Origin: Odontesthes bonariensis
Lineage: Eukaryota; Chordata; Actinopteri; Atheriniformes; Atherinopsidae
Length of the DNA: 64,000 bases
Reading direction: 5' to 3'
NCBI RefSeq assembly: GCF_027942865.1
Contig: NC_134509.1
Location: forward strand, 5,543,754 to 5,607,753
Part shown: positions 10,883 through 23,300 of the stretch, piece by piece
Layout: each line of letters opens with the position of its first letter
Numbering within the stretch: the first letter of the stretch is position 1
The notes under the pieces: model-generated
Database searches by the model: none
Seen by the model: the letters and a program-made list of their open reading frames with translations, nothing else
What the model was told of the DNA's origin: nothing
Position numbers and translations under genes: made by a program

Positions 10883-12149
10883 ATGGGCCCAGACAGTGTA
10901 CCGGACCCTAAAACAGAATCTTCAGAGGAAAGTATGTATTGATGGTTGGTTGTGTTTTTTTTGTTGTTATTGTCGTTGTTTTTTTTCCTGAGCTCAAAAC
11001 TTCACAACAACCTGTGATTCTTCAACAGGTCCAGGAAATGTCAAGTTAGAGGTAATCTCCGAATCGGATGCCAGCGACGCTTCAGCCGCCGCTGAGCCCG
11101 AGAACCCCAAACGGGCAGCGAGCGACACGTCAGACAAGTGTTACCCCTGCACCGTCTGCAGCAAGACGTTTGACAGACCATCGAAGCTAGAGAGGCATAA
11201 ACCGGTCCACACCAGGAAGCCCAAGATGCTTCATCAGTGTCAGCGCTGTGAGAAGAGTTTCACTCAGCAGGATAAGCTCTTCCGACACCAGAATTGCCAC
11301 AAGAGAACTAACAAGCATCCTTGCCCTGACTGCGGAAAAGTGTTCAATAGGCCCTCAAAGTTAGAGAGGCACAGGCGCACGCACTCGAAGAAACCGAGGG
11401 TCCCTCACCAATGCTCATATTGCATGAAGACGTTCAGTAAACTGAACAAACTGGTTCGCCACAAGAGAACGCACACGGGTGAGAAGCCTTTCACCTGCCC
11501 CGTCTGTGGAAAGGGGTTCTCCGAGTCGGGTCACTGCAAAGCACACGAAAAGACCCACGAGGACCAGCCGGAAAAGCCTCACCGCTGTCCGGACTGCGGG
11601 ATGTGCTTCTTTAAGGCCTCCGAGCTCCGCCGGCACTTCCGCTCCCACACAGGAGAGAAACCGTTTCGGTGCACGTTGTGCGAGAGCTGCTTCTCCCGCT
11701 CAGAGGGACTTAAAAGACACATGAGGAGCCACACAGGGGAGAGGCCGTACAAATGCATTATCTGCGGCAAAGGATTTTACTCTCGCCAGGATTTGAATAC
11801 TCACGGCTTGATTCACTCGGGAGAGAAGCCGCATCTTTGCCCCGTGTGTGGCAAAGGCTTCTCACAGCTGGGCAACATGAAGGAGCACGAGCAGAACGTC
11901 CACATCAAGTCCGAGAAATACATTTGCAATGAGTGTGGGGCAACTTTCACACGGTACAAGTCGATGACAAAGCATCAGCGGACGCACACGGGGGAAAGAC
12001 CCTATCTGTGCCTCACCTGCGGTCGCAGGTTTTCATGGAGCCATTCTCTCAGTAGACACAGAAGGACACACGCTCACAGACAGATGTCTTTGGACACGTC
12101 GAAAGACGTATCGAGTTTTGAAGGACCAGCTCTGAATCCCTGCTGCTGA
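10883..12149 (+). CDS. C2H2 zinc-finger protein, 11 fingers
   Basis: Coding exons 10883-10931 and 11029-12149 join as A|GT across a GT-AG intron to give 389 aa. The start ATGGGCCCAGAC has a good context (GCCATGG) and follows an acceptor-like TTGCAG, so untranslated 5' exons are likely. Residues 1-54 are acidic and Ser/Ala/Pro-rich (EVISESDASDAS) with no KRAB, SCAN or BTB domain. Eleven C2H2 fingers run from about residue 55 to 364, many with TGEKP/TGERP linkers, followed by a 25-residue tail. All fingers keep both Cys and both His; finger 9 has HxxxxH (HEQNVH). Fingers 1 and 3 share F(D/N)RPSKLERH, pointing to internal duplication. It is probably a nuclear sequence-specific DNA-binding regulator, but the target cannot be read from the sequence. 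I cannot assign orthology; fish genomes hold many such genes. Confidence 0.9.
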
Positions 12150-12979
12150 AAACGGGAGCAAAATCCATATCGGAAAGCTTTCCCCCCGGAGAGACGGTCA
12201 AGCAAAAGGAATTTTGAACTTCTGCGACGTTTAACCTTGTGAATGCTTGACTTATTCACAAAATGCCAGTTAGAAATTCAAAGAACAGGACGCTGGTGTC
12301 CTGTTCTGTCCCGATAACATTAATTGATCAAAGACAGGGGGTAAATAATATGGCATTTGTGTTTATTGGGACATGCGTGTGAGTGTAAATTCACGTGTGT
12401 TCACATCTTGTTTATATCATGTTTATTCATCATAGGATTTGTCACAGCTAAAAGGGAATTTGTAATGGTTTGCATCCGTATCATTACACATCCCTGCATG
12501 GTTTTGTCCATTCAAGAAGTTGCTCAGTGATTTTCTTGTGTCGATGATAGTTAGCCCCTCGCCAGCGGTAAGAGTGTCACGTACCAAAAACAGCGAGTAT
12601 TTGTCAAATACAGTACAAGCATTATTACTAACGTTGAAGAATTAAGAACACTTAATGCTATACCAAATAAGAGGACAAAAGAGCTGTTGCACTGCTCTTT
12701 ATTCATGTGGATGGTCAGTTTATTTCAGATTACGTGGCTGTTTATTGCGTTGGCCAGAAATGCGAGCGCTTCGAAGCTTTAAAATGTGAGCAGTGGTCGG
12801 GCTGTAGAACGCAAGAAGAGTTTTTAAATGTTCCAGATTGAGTAGAATTCAAATGAACATGCGTCTTTTACCGCATATAAAGTTCACTTTATGTTGAGAT
12901 GTACAGCACATTATGGTGTAATGGTGTAATCCACTCATTTTACTTGTGGCATTGTCTACATGCAAAAGAACTTACTGCC

Positions 12980-12985
12980 AATAAA
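12980..12985 (+). promoter_or_regulatory. Polyadenylation signal of the zinc-finger gene
   Basis: AATAAA about 830 bp after the stop codon, in a plausible 3' UTR (12150 to about 13005). Confidence 0.5.
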
Positions 12986-13005
12986 GGGATTGACTGTCCT
13001 GTGTT

Positions 13006-14099
13006 CACTGTACTGCTCCCAATGCTCTATTTCAGTGAAGGATTTATTTCATCATGACATCGTTTTTTAAAAGGCTGGTCCAAAACAGGTCTTAAAAATA
13101 AGGTAAATATGACTCACTTAAAGCAAACGGTGTGTTGGAAACCAAAGTTGTGAACTCTGGTCCTCTAGGGCAGTTTCAGGCCTGGAAATGTGGAATAACA
13201 AAAGTCAGTACTCTTGAAATACATATTCAACAATGTATCTATGGTGTATACTGGCTTTTACTGTTATCTAAATATTTCCGGCCTCGTTTTATCAGCTTTT
13301 TAGAATTAGTCTTACATATAAGAACGGTTTCATATGATTTTAGCTTCTTTACTTTTCAGGTTTCTCATGTAACGCAAGTACAGAAGACATTTTAGATCGT
13401 GGAAATGTTTCTATTAGAAGTGCAAACACAATAAATATGTCTTTGGTATATAGCTGTCCTACATGGGGAAGATATCCATATCCCAAGGTTATTGCAGTAC
13501 TAATACAACAATGCTTTGTATCAAATAAAACTCCACATTTAGCACTGTCGGAGTAAAAGTATGTCATCAGGAAAGTATTGAGAGTAAAGGGAATGCTGAA
13601 AAATGTCCCCTGTGAGTGTATATATACACTTAAACTTTAGGTATTATCACGTTAGTTTTATGCTACCACTACTTCTATGTCAAAGCAGGATTTTACAGTT
13701 GCAGCTTGAAATAATGCTAATTATGAGCTGTTTTGTGCTTAGCCATTGTTCATTTTCATGATGGATTCTGTCAGTTGACAAAATGATCTGTTTCAAACTA
13801 TTATTTAAAAAAAATTCAAAATATATGCCATGGTGTTTTGTTTGGTCTCCAGGTTTTTGTTTGTTTGTTTGTTTTAGTGCAAAAGTATTATTTGTAAATG
13901 TAACTGAAGGTGTCGGAGAAATGTAGTGAAGCAGAAAGTGGCATGGAAAGAGAAGGCTCAAGTGTAAGCACCTTAAATTTGCATTGAAGTTAAGTTGTCA
14001 AATAAATGTACTTAACGGTAAATTCCACCTATGTGATTGGAGGACTTGTCGTTCATTTAAATGTCCCCGTTTTTAGTGGTTTTTTGTTCTAAATTGGAA
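13006..14099. other. Intergenic DNA between the zinc-finger gene and cfap52
   Basis: AT-rich, with a small GTTT array near 13858-13874. No gene recognised. Confidence 0.5.
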
Positions 14100-14164
14100 T
14101 TTGAAACGGGACGTTAATACAGCGACGAGCTGTCGTGATCGAACGCCCAACGGCAGCAGCTGTT

Positions 14165-14178
14165 GTTGCTAGGCGACC
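14165..14178 (+). promoter_or_regulatory. RFX X-box-like site upstream of cfap52
   Basis: GTTGCTAGGCGACC is an imperfect inverted repeat that fits the RFX X-box pattern (GTTGCY, 2 bp, RCAACC-like half) except for G instead of A in the second half. It lies 167-180 bp before the cfap52 start codon in a locally CpG-rich stretch (14110-14200). RFX factors drive ciliary genes in animals and cfap52 is a motile-cilium gene, so the placement makes biological sense. Binding is inferred. Confidence 0.6.
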
Positions 14179-14344
14179 GTTTGTATTGGGGCACGGTGAG
14201 CAACTTTTGGCCTTTGTTGGAGGAAGGAAACTAACTACAAAAAACGCTTGTTCATTTTAAATTTATTGACGGAAGTAGGCCTTTTTTTTTTAACGTCCCA
14301 CAGGTGAAGTACATAAGTCACTGTCGTTGTACTTTTTTTAAGCC

Positions 14345-17300
14345 ATGGCTCAAGAAACACAGAGCATCGCTCAGCTAGAGTTAGACGCTGCTATCGGTTT
14401 CAACGGTAAGTTCCTGCTAACTTCCTTTTCGACTCCAAATAGTATACAGACTAGTGCGCTAATTAACGTACAAAAAAACTTTTTTTTTTTTTTTTTTTTT
14501 TGCTCATTGGCACGTGTAATACTATTTTTATAGAAGGAGGTGGTGGGGTAATACGGAAGACTATTAGGGCCAGGCATAAGAAAAAATATTTATATTTTGC
14601 CTGTCGAGATTAAAGTCAACATGTCGAGAATAAAGTTGAAATGAATGAATCGCCTTTATTGTCATTATAATTTACACTACAATGAAATTTGGTTGCAACT
14701 CCAAAGGTGCTTATAAAACAATCAGAAATTAAAACAAAACTATGTTTAAAATAAATTTAAATATATTGAAATAAAATGAAGGCACAGTATGAAATATAAA
14801 ATAATATATGGTAGTGAATGGAACAGAGTTATTTAAACTGATAAAATATTGCAAATTTTTCCGGAATTACACATATTGTATGGCCATAATGTAATATTAA
14901 AATATATTTAAAATTTAAAATATTTTTTCTTATGCCTGGCCCTAATACTCTTCCGTAGGATAACGGTCTTGCAAAGAGCCTACTTTTTAACGACATGTTG
15001 CAATTGCACATTCTGACGAGTCTCTGCTCATACACCTTTAAAAAAGAACACAGTGTATTGTGATCATAAACGGCTTCTCTTTGTGCGATTTTTCTCATGG
15101 CATGGAATGGTATGCTTTATTTCATCAGGGTATGTGCCTTCTGGCCTCAGAATCCATCCAGGCAGGGAACACCTGATCTATCCTCTGGGATGCACAGTTA
15201 TTCTGAAGAGAATCACAGATGGCAAGCAGGAGTTCCTGCACGGGCACACAAACAATGTATCCTGTATTTCAGTGTCCAAAACTGGATCATACATTGCCTC
15301 TGGGCAAGTCAACTTCATGGGCTTTCAGGTAGCCCAACTCAGGATACGTTTTCTATAAAGTCTCTGACTTAGCCACGGCACGTTGTAATTTAACATTTTG
15401 TTTAAATACACATTTTTCTAGGCAACAGTGATTATATGGAACTTTGCACAGAGAGCAATTCATGCCCAGCTGCTACTCCACAAGGCTAAGGTGGAGGCAC
15501 TCGCGTTCTCGCCCAACGACAAGTACCTGGTGTCTCTTGGGGGTCACGACGATGACAGGTAGGGCTCCGTACAGCATCACACGGGAGCATATAAAGCAGG
15601 ATGGAAATTCAGAACGTAGTGTGCGAGGTGTTGGTTGTGTGTTCTTAGAATAGTCGTCTGGAATATCGAGACCAAGCAGGCCATCTGTGGGAGCCCGGCT
15701 TCAGGTCGCACCTCCGGTCACAGCCTCACTGTGCAGTACTCAAACACAGATGACAACATTTTTGTTTCTGGCGGGAGGTGAGTGAATCACGTCAGCTAGA
15801 ATTCTGTTAGACATGGGTACAGTGGTGTTATGAAATGAATATCAGTATACTTGCTTATGAGATTTACTTGTCATTAAAGTTTGTTTTTTTCTCTCAAAGT
15901 GCATCTTGTCCTGATCGCTTTAATTAGGGTTCCACTACCTTTTAGTTTAAATACCATTTGGTCACTTTTTTTTGTTTGTTTGGGCAGTGATACGTTGCGA
16001 GTCTGGGAACTGGATGTCCCCAACAGAAAAATAAGGCCCACAGACTGTAACACAGGCAAGCTGAAGAGGATTGTGAAATGCATCGAGGTATGAGGCCATG
16101 AGATCAGTTGTTCACAAAACTACAAACATAGGGAAAACCCCACGAACGTGACAGTTTGGCATTTTATGTAGATCCAGCTAAAGAAATGGGAACAAATTGT
16201 GTCTCTTTGCCACAAGCTGCTAGTAACTCTAAAATTGATTCTTTGCTAAGTTGTTTCCGATCCATCCCTTGGGTTCGGTTGCTTGATTATGCTTGACTGA
16301 TTTATAGGTTGGTGTTTTTTATAAAAAAAAAAAAAACACACATTCCTTTGAAAATCATCAGGTACAAGGACTGAACTGAAAATGAGACAGAAAACAGCCT
16401 ATGTCCAAAGTAAAACTTTGAAAGACCTTCAGAAAGCCTGGAGAACTAATACATTCGCTCAAGACCACTTTAGAAGATCACAAGAAAGTCTGATTCCCTG
16501 GCAGCAAAATTTGCTGTATGACAGGGATTCTATCATTTCTCATCATTCAAAAAAAAAAAAAGTATATTACACCAGATATGCAGAAAGAAAGTGGGCTGCT
16601 CATGTTCAATTGCTATTATCGCACAGGTGTCTGAGGATGATCAGTTTATTTTCTGTGGAACCACCAGTGGAGACATAATGAAAATTAACCTGAAGATGGG
16701 GACTCTGAGTCACTATGGTCCAGTTAAAGCGACATACTCCCAGGTAAGCCATCCCAGCGGTGCTCATTATATTCCTCTCTGGACACAGAATTTAACTTGA
16801 GCTGCTCTTTACTCGTGCTGCACCTGATAGTGAAGTATGAAATGTTCCTGTGGAAATGACTCATGTAATGCTTTGCATTTGATCTGCAAGGGTAATTTCT
16901 TTCACATGTTTTATGGATCAACGTGCACTTGTCTGTCTCCTTTTGACAGTGTTTTTTTTAAATTTACTGTGAGTCATTTATTTTATGTAAGATGTGTCAG
17001 CCCTTGCTCATATTTCATAGAATTATTTTTTAAGGCGGAACCATTTGACTAAATTGAATTGTCAATTTGTATTCTTCTATTTTTCATACAAAAAAATGAT
17101 TTTTTATTTTTTTTTAGTATCGTATGATTAGAGTGGTTAGCACTGTTACCTCACTGTTACCCCCCCTCCCCCCCGACCCTACATTGGATTAAGCGGGGAT
17201 AAAAAATGGATGGATGGATGATTCGAGTCTTTTCTGTGCAGGGCGTCAGTGTCCTCAGGCTGCTGAAGTCTGGGGACCTGCTGCTGGGCTCTGGATCTGG

Positions 17301-20300
17301 CGCCCTGACTTTGTGCTCCAAAGCTAACTTCAAAACTCTTAAGTGAGTCTCAGTCTTGTATCATTTCTATCTTCCTCACACGTGTATACTTGCATTTTCA
17401 AACAGATGTAAAAAGGGTAGCATTATTTATGTGTTTATTGTGCTTTTCTTTTTGCACCCTCGCTCCCCACATTAGGATAGCCCAGCTGGAAAAGGGGGTG
17501 ACTTCAATCGCCGTAAGAGCTGACGAGCAACAGTTCTTTGTTGGAACACAGGCTGCACAGATGTATCGCTTCAGTTACGAGAGCTTCAAAGCTGAACTCG
17601 TGTCCACCAGCCACAGTAATGCTGTCAAGGATGTAGCCATCCCTTTGTAAGTGGCGGGGAGGCAATTCAGGATCGGAGAGTCAAAGGTGTCAGTCAGAGA
17701 TAACAAAACATTTACCATCTGTTCCATTTTTCGATGCCTCGAATCTAAGCTCCGACAGAGGGAATAAAATTGCCTTATTTCAGCTTTTTGAATTGGCGAG
17801 GGCTGCACAGTTGGCCATAAACTGACTAAATGACGTTCAGAAAAATGAAACTCTGCTAAAGCGCTGGTGTTAAAGCAGCTCCCTGCCCGGCCTGAAGCAG
17901 AAAGAGAGATACTTCTAAGCCTGTATTTACTCAGTTATGATGAAGATTAATGTTTGGACGAGATCAGCAGTGTGTCGATGCCTTTGCAGTTTTCAACAAG
18001 GACCAAAGAGCACAAATATCAGCCCCCTATACAACTATTTTAAGTTCTGTAAACATATGTCGTTAGGTTTTACTTTTGTCAAGCCCAACAAGAGCTCACC
18101 ATTGCTTTCCCAATTTGCCATGAATTAAAAATGTTGTTTAGAGGGAAGCAACGGCGCATCGCTACTCTCCTTCACTTCATCTGCTCGTTGGCCTTACATT
18201 TACATTTAAAGAGAGAGGGACCTCCTTATTTATTTCAGGAACAGCATTTCTTAAATTTCCAGCAGGCATTATGTAATGTCTGCAGCTTTTTACCCCCCAC
18301 CATCATATTTCTATAGTTTTATTTTCATACAACAGCAACTCAAGTCCCACAATTTCCCACAAGAGGGTGACACATGCATGCCTCATCCATTATGTTCTCA
18401 GAAAAATGTCAATTGTTGTTTTTTTCTAAAACCTCTTCATTATGACATTTGTTTTTACAATGGAACTTTGATTAACTAAAGATTGAATGCCTTTTGCTCA
18501 GCTTAACCCAACTTAACCTTAAGTGAGGTTGACATTCACGTGACTAATTCCTCATTTCTCTTTGGATTTCACGGATAGTGGAACATCTGAACTGTTTGCA
18601 ACCTGCTCGGATGAAGACATCAGACTGTGGCACAAAGACAGGCCCAAAGAGCTGCTGCGTATCACGGTTCCTAATGTGACCTGCAATTCCCTGGACTTCA
18701 TGGCTGATGGACATAGCATCATCAGTGGTAGGAATCGGGGAGCCAACCACAACAATGCATTTTCTGTCTTTAATTTCTGTCATTTTCCGTTACTTTTATC
18801 TGACATGATTTTTTTTTCTCAAGCACTGAGTCAAACTAAACATCTTGGTAGCAGGCCAGTAAAAATGGATTTCACTCTCTTTTCTAGCATGGAATGATAA
18901 TAAGATTCGTGTGTTTGCACCCGAAAGTGGACGCCTGATGCTCATCATTCACAATGCACACAAAACGGGTGTGACGGCCATCGCTGGCACCAGGGACTGC
19001 AAAAGGATCGTCAGTGGAGGGGGAGCAGGACAGGTCGGTAGACGTTATTATACGGAAATCTTCAAACCTCCACGAGCATCATGAACAGGTTCCATTTTAT
19101 CATCACGGCACCGTCTAATTCTTCGAGAAGTCACCTGTTATCCCATATTTTGAATATTCTCCTGACTCCTTTTTGTTTGTCTGATTTGTCTGATGTACTT
19201 CTCTGTGCATTACTGTGTAGCCTTTAAATTTGATTTTTTTTCTGACACACGCAGCTGTGTGTTATTGAGGAAACCTGCACACACTGAATTGAATCCATTA
19301 TGTTCTACTGCATGTTCAAGATACAGACGTCACCATAAGTCTTTTGTGTTATGTCTCTGTAAGTTTGGCACGTTTAGACAATGAGATGTTTGCCCATTCC
19401 TCATGACAAACCTGCTACAGTTCTTTAAATCTGAACGGCCTCCAGCACCATGTGGTATGACTCGTACAGCGTATCAAAGCAGATAGTTCTCAGGAAGACT
19501 GAACCAGCTTTTCTTTTGGATTTTACCTGTATACAACACGATCGCTCATCCTTTCATTCGGACTTTGCTCTGAATCTCCTTCTCCAGCTGATTATAGCTT
19601 TTACCACACAATGACACCAGGACCACCATGCATGCAGAGACCATGGCATTATTTTGTTAACTGATCTCAGTTTTGATAATCATATTACCAATGTTTACTA
19701 AAGCTGCTTTCTACCAGCTAAGAAATGGACCTAAAGTTAAAAAGCTTTGATCTCAAACTGACTCTGAGAAATGTATTCAAGCATTCATATCAAGCAGGTT
19801 GGATTACTTTAATGCTTATTTTAAGCATTATCCAAACAATCCGTAGGATGGCTTCAACTCATTCAGAATACAGCTACCAGAGTTCTGGCTAAAGACCCTC
19901 CACTGTTAGATGCAAATCTGCCAAGGATCTCTGGATCAAAATACCTGCTGATCTGAGGTCCATTACAACTGTGTTGAGATGGTTGAGATTTTCGTTGGTC
20001 AGAATGTTCCATGTTAGTCTCATCTGACCAGGTGACTTTTGTCCCTATGTTTGGGGAGTCTTTCTCTGAACTGGAAGAAATGGAAGCTTTTTCCACAAAG
20101 AGCACCATAGTGAAGTGTAAGATGTGGTCCCGTGGACAAACACTCCAAAATAGTTAGCAGCTTACTTGTTGTACCATATTCTTTCTATTTTCTAATGATA
20201 TATATTCGATGGCTCTTCAAAGGGTGTGCAGAGTTTTTGCAATTCTTTTACGACCCGACTTGTAAGAGGTTTTAATGGGTTGATAAAATGGGACGTATTA

Positions 20301-23300
20301 CGGTTTTCCTGTGAATGAGTTTGTGCTCGTTCTTTGCAGGTGCGTGTTTGGGAGCTGCTGCCGCATGGCCATCAGTTGCTGGAGATCATGAAAAAGCACA
20401 ACGCCACAGTCTCTTGTGTCAAAATCAAAAGTAACGACAAAGAGTGTGTCACCGCCAGCTCTGATGGTGCCTGCATCGTCTGGGATTTAGTGTGAGTGGT
20501 CCATCCACAGATCATATCAAACTGTATGTCTGTCAAAACTAGAAACACACACCTCACATTTCCTCTGCGTAGCCCCTCTGAATCTTTAATCTCGTATCAT
20601 ATCTATTAGAAATAGTATGACAAGACATAAATCACAGCATATCATCAGTTAGAAAAGCCACTTCATTAAGTTGAAACAGCGGTAAATTAATTCTCAATTT
20701 CAGACCACAACAAGGTTTATTTTATTGAGATCGAGAAAGGTGCCAAAAATGAATTAATCATAGTATTTAATTAAAAGTTTTGTGAATTGATTCCTAGTAA
20801 CAGTGACGAGAGCTGTAAAATAAGAGAAATACTGAGGCTGTTCTTTGGTGTCTGGCTTGTATAATACGAATTAAATAAAAAAAAAGTGCACTCTGTATGA
20901 AAAAAGCTTAAATCTTTTAAGCCATGGGCTTCTACCGTAAGGAGAGTAAAACCATCGAAAACTCTGACTGTGCTCATATTTTTTCACCGTCTATCTTTTC
21001 TCTGAACAAGCCTGTGGATTAAAGGCTTTTTAGGCGGTTTTCGTCAAGAGCAGCATGGATTTCCCATTTACTATGACTACTGACTCCTGAACAGGATTAA
21101 GATGAGTGTCTAAGTGAATCCAGTCAGACGCAATCGGTTGCTCGTTTTAGAACTTTTTGCAAGCCGACACCTTCATTTAGTAGGTTTTCTTTTAAATGTG
21201 CGCGTTTAGAGATTTGAACGTGATTGACTTACAGTACTGTGCAAAAGTTTTGAGCCACCCCTCATTTCTTGATACAAGCTTGTTACCGGGTGACGGTATG
21301 TTTTGCCAGAGAAGCACGACCTGATTGATGCTGTATGACCTTGGAAGGGTCAGTCTTATGATATATGGCACCAGTGGGTTCAGAGAAAACGTAGGACATG
21401 TCAACATGGCACCAGCATGTCTGGACTTTCCTTACAGAAACCATATGAAGAAAATAACACCTACATGACCGACATGTTGTTTTGCACGTACCTTAGGGTA
21501 TAAATGGGACATGGTTTCTTTTTCCGAGGTATTACCTCTGATGCATGCGAGCTGTATGACCCCGTGTACACAGTAATAAAGAATATCCTCCTCTAAAGAC
21601 TCTTGTTTCCAGTCTCATCGACTTTGACTCTTGGTCCCGGTGACAACAGGACGGCCGCCCAGAAAGCCCTCCTTGCACCAGGAAAATGGGAAATAGGTGC
21701 AGTGATTAATTGCAACACGTGTAAACATAAACGGGCGGACAATATATAAGTCAAAAGGGAGTTTTTACAGTTTACTATGAGTTTGAAAGTCAATATTTGA
21801 TATGACCACCTTCTATAATGTTGAGGATTCATCTCTCCATCAGACCTGTTGCCACTGATTTTCAGCCCTGGTCTTGTGTCATTTGGCCTACCTCAGCCTC
21901 TTCTCCCTTCCTTAACAACGGCGTCTTGACAGCCACCCTTCCATGGAGACCGTTTCTGATGAGACGTGTATGTAGATGGATTAACTGAAGGGCCAGATGT
22001 ATGTCTCAGGTCCTGTGTCAGGTCTTTGCTGGATCTTGTTCTAATTCTTAAGGACATCACTTTCAGATGCTGCTCATCTGCTGCAGATAGTTTTTCGGTC
22101 CTTTTTCAGTCCTCCGAGTGTTCAGTTATCTCAAATTGTTTAAAGTCACACTTCACATGATGCTGAGACATGCTAAGCTTTTCATTGAATAGTTCTTTGG
22201 GAATCACCTTGTTAGTGCAAAACTTTTATTCTGAAAGCAACTAAACTGTCTAACTGTTTTTGTAAATGACTGCTCGTATCAAAGTGCCTAAATATACAAG
22301 TTAAAATGGGTTCTTTGCTAAGTTGTCTGTTACGCAAAGGCACAACACAACACTCTTTTAAGTTGGATGTTATTTTCTTTTTTTTTTAAGACTGAAAAAA
22401 GCAGCAAATATCCAAAGAAAATCTTGGAAAGACCTTTAGAAAGCCTGGAGAACTATTGATCGAGACCACTTTAAACGATTACAACAAAGTCTGGAAGCAA
22501 AATATAAAGAAATGAGGAGCGGCTTAAGACTTTTGCACGGTGCTGTATTTTGTTCAGAATTATTACAAACTGAGTGAGAGGTAGGGTAAGATTTGTTTTC
22601 ATGGACACTGCTACACCTGTGAAACTCATTCTGTCTCATTTCTTTTAACTTGTCTACTGGCTCTTCTGTATCGCCTCCTTTAGTCGATTTTTGAGCCTTC
22701 AAATGATAATCGCCAACACACTGTTCCGGACCATCTGCTACCATCCAGAGGAAAACCAGGTGATCACCAGTGGCACTGACAGAAAGGTCTGTTGTGGTTT
22801 TTGATATCACTTTTTTTCCCTTTTTCGTTACCCGCCGCAGTTCAGTACATTTTCATCTAATTCTAAGTGATTTAAAAACTTGTATTTTTTGCCTGTCTCT
22901 TATCCCGACCAGCATGACCCATCAGCGTGATCTCGTGAGCCTTTTTCTTTTGGTGGTTTCATAACTCAGCTGGCACGCCTCAAGGCCAAAATGTAATGCT
23001 CAGTAATTACTGAAAATCCCTCGAGGTTCAAAGGGACTGGCACTTGTCGCTGGAAATTCAAATGCCTCATTATTTTCATGATAATGTCCACTTGGCGACT
23101 ATGGTAAAAGTCTGTTTCTCTGGTAAGAGCAGCCCAGAGGAGCGCAGTGAACACCTTGCACAGTCACACACCCACATGTCCGCGCATTAGTTTGCAATAG
23201 ATTGCGGTTTGTTTCTGGGCACAGCATAATTAAGCCATTGTGCTGGCTGCTAGTGACTGGGGCAAAAACACGCCCTTCATTTAGTGAGTCATTTTGATTA

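Noticed and set aside
11415..11770. Open frames in other phases over the zinc-finger array
   Set aside because: Shadows of the repeated C2H2 coding sequence, with no independent support.
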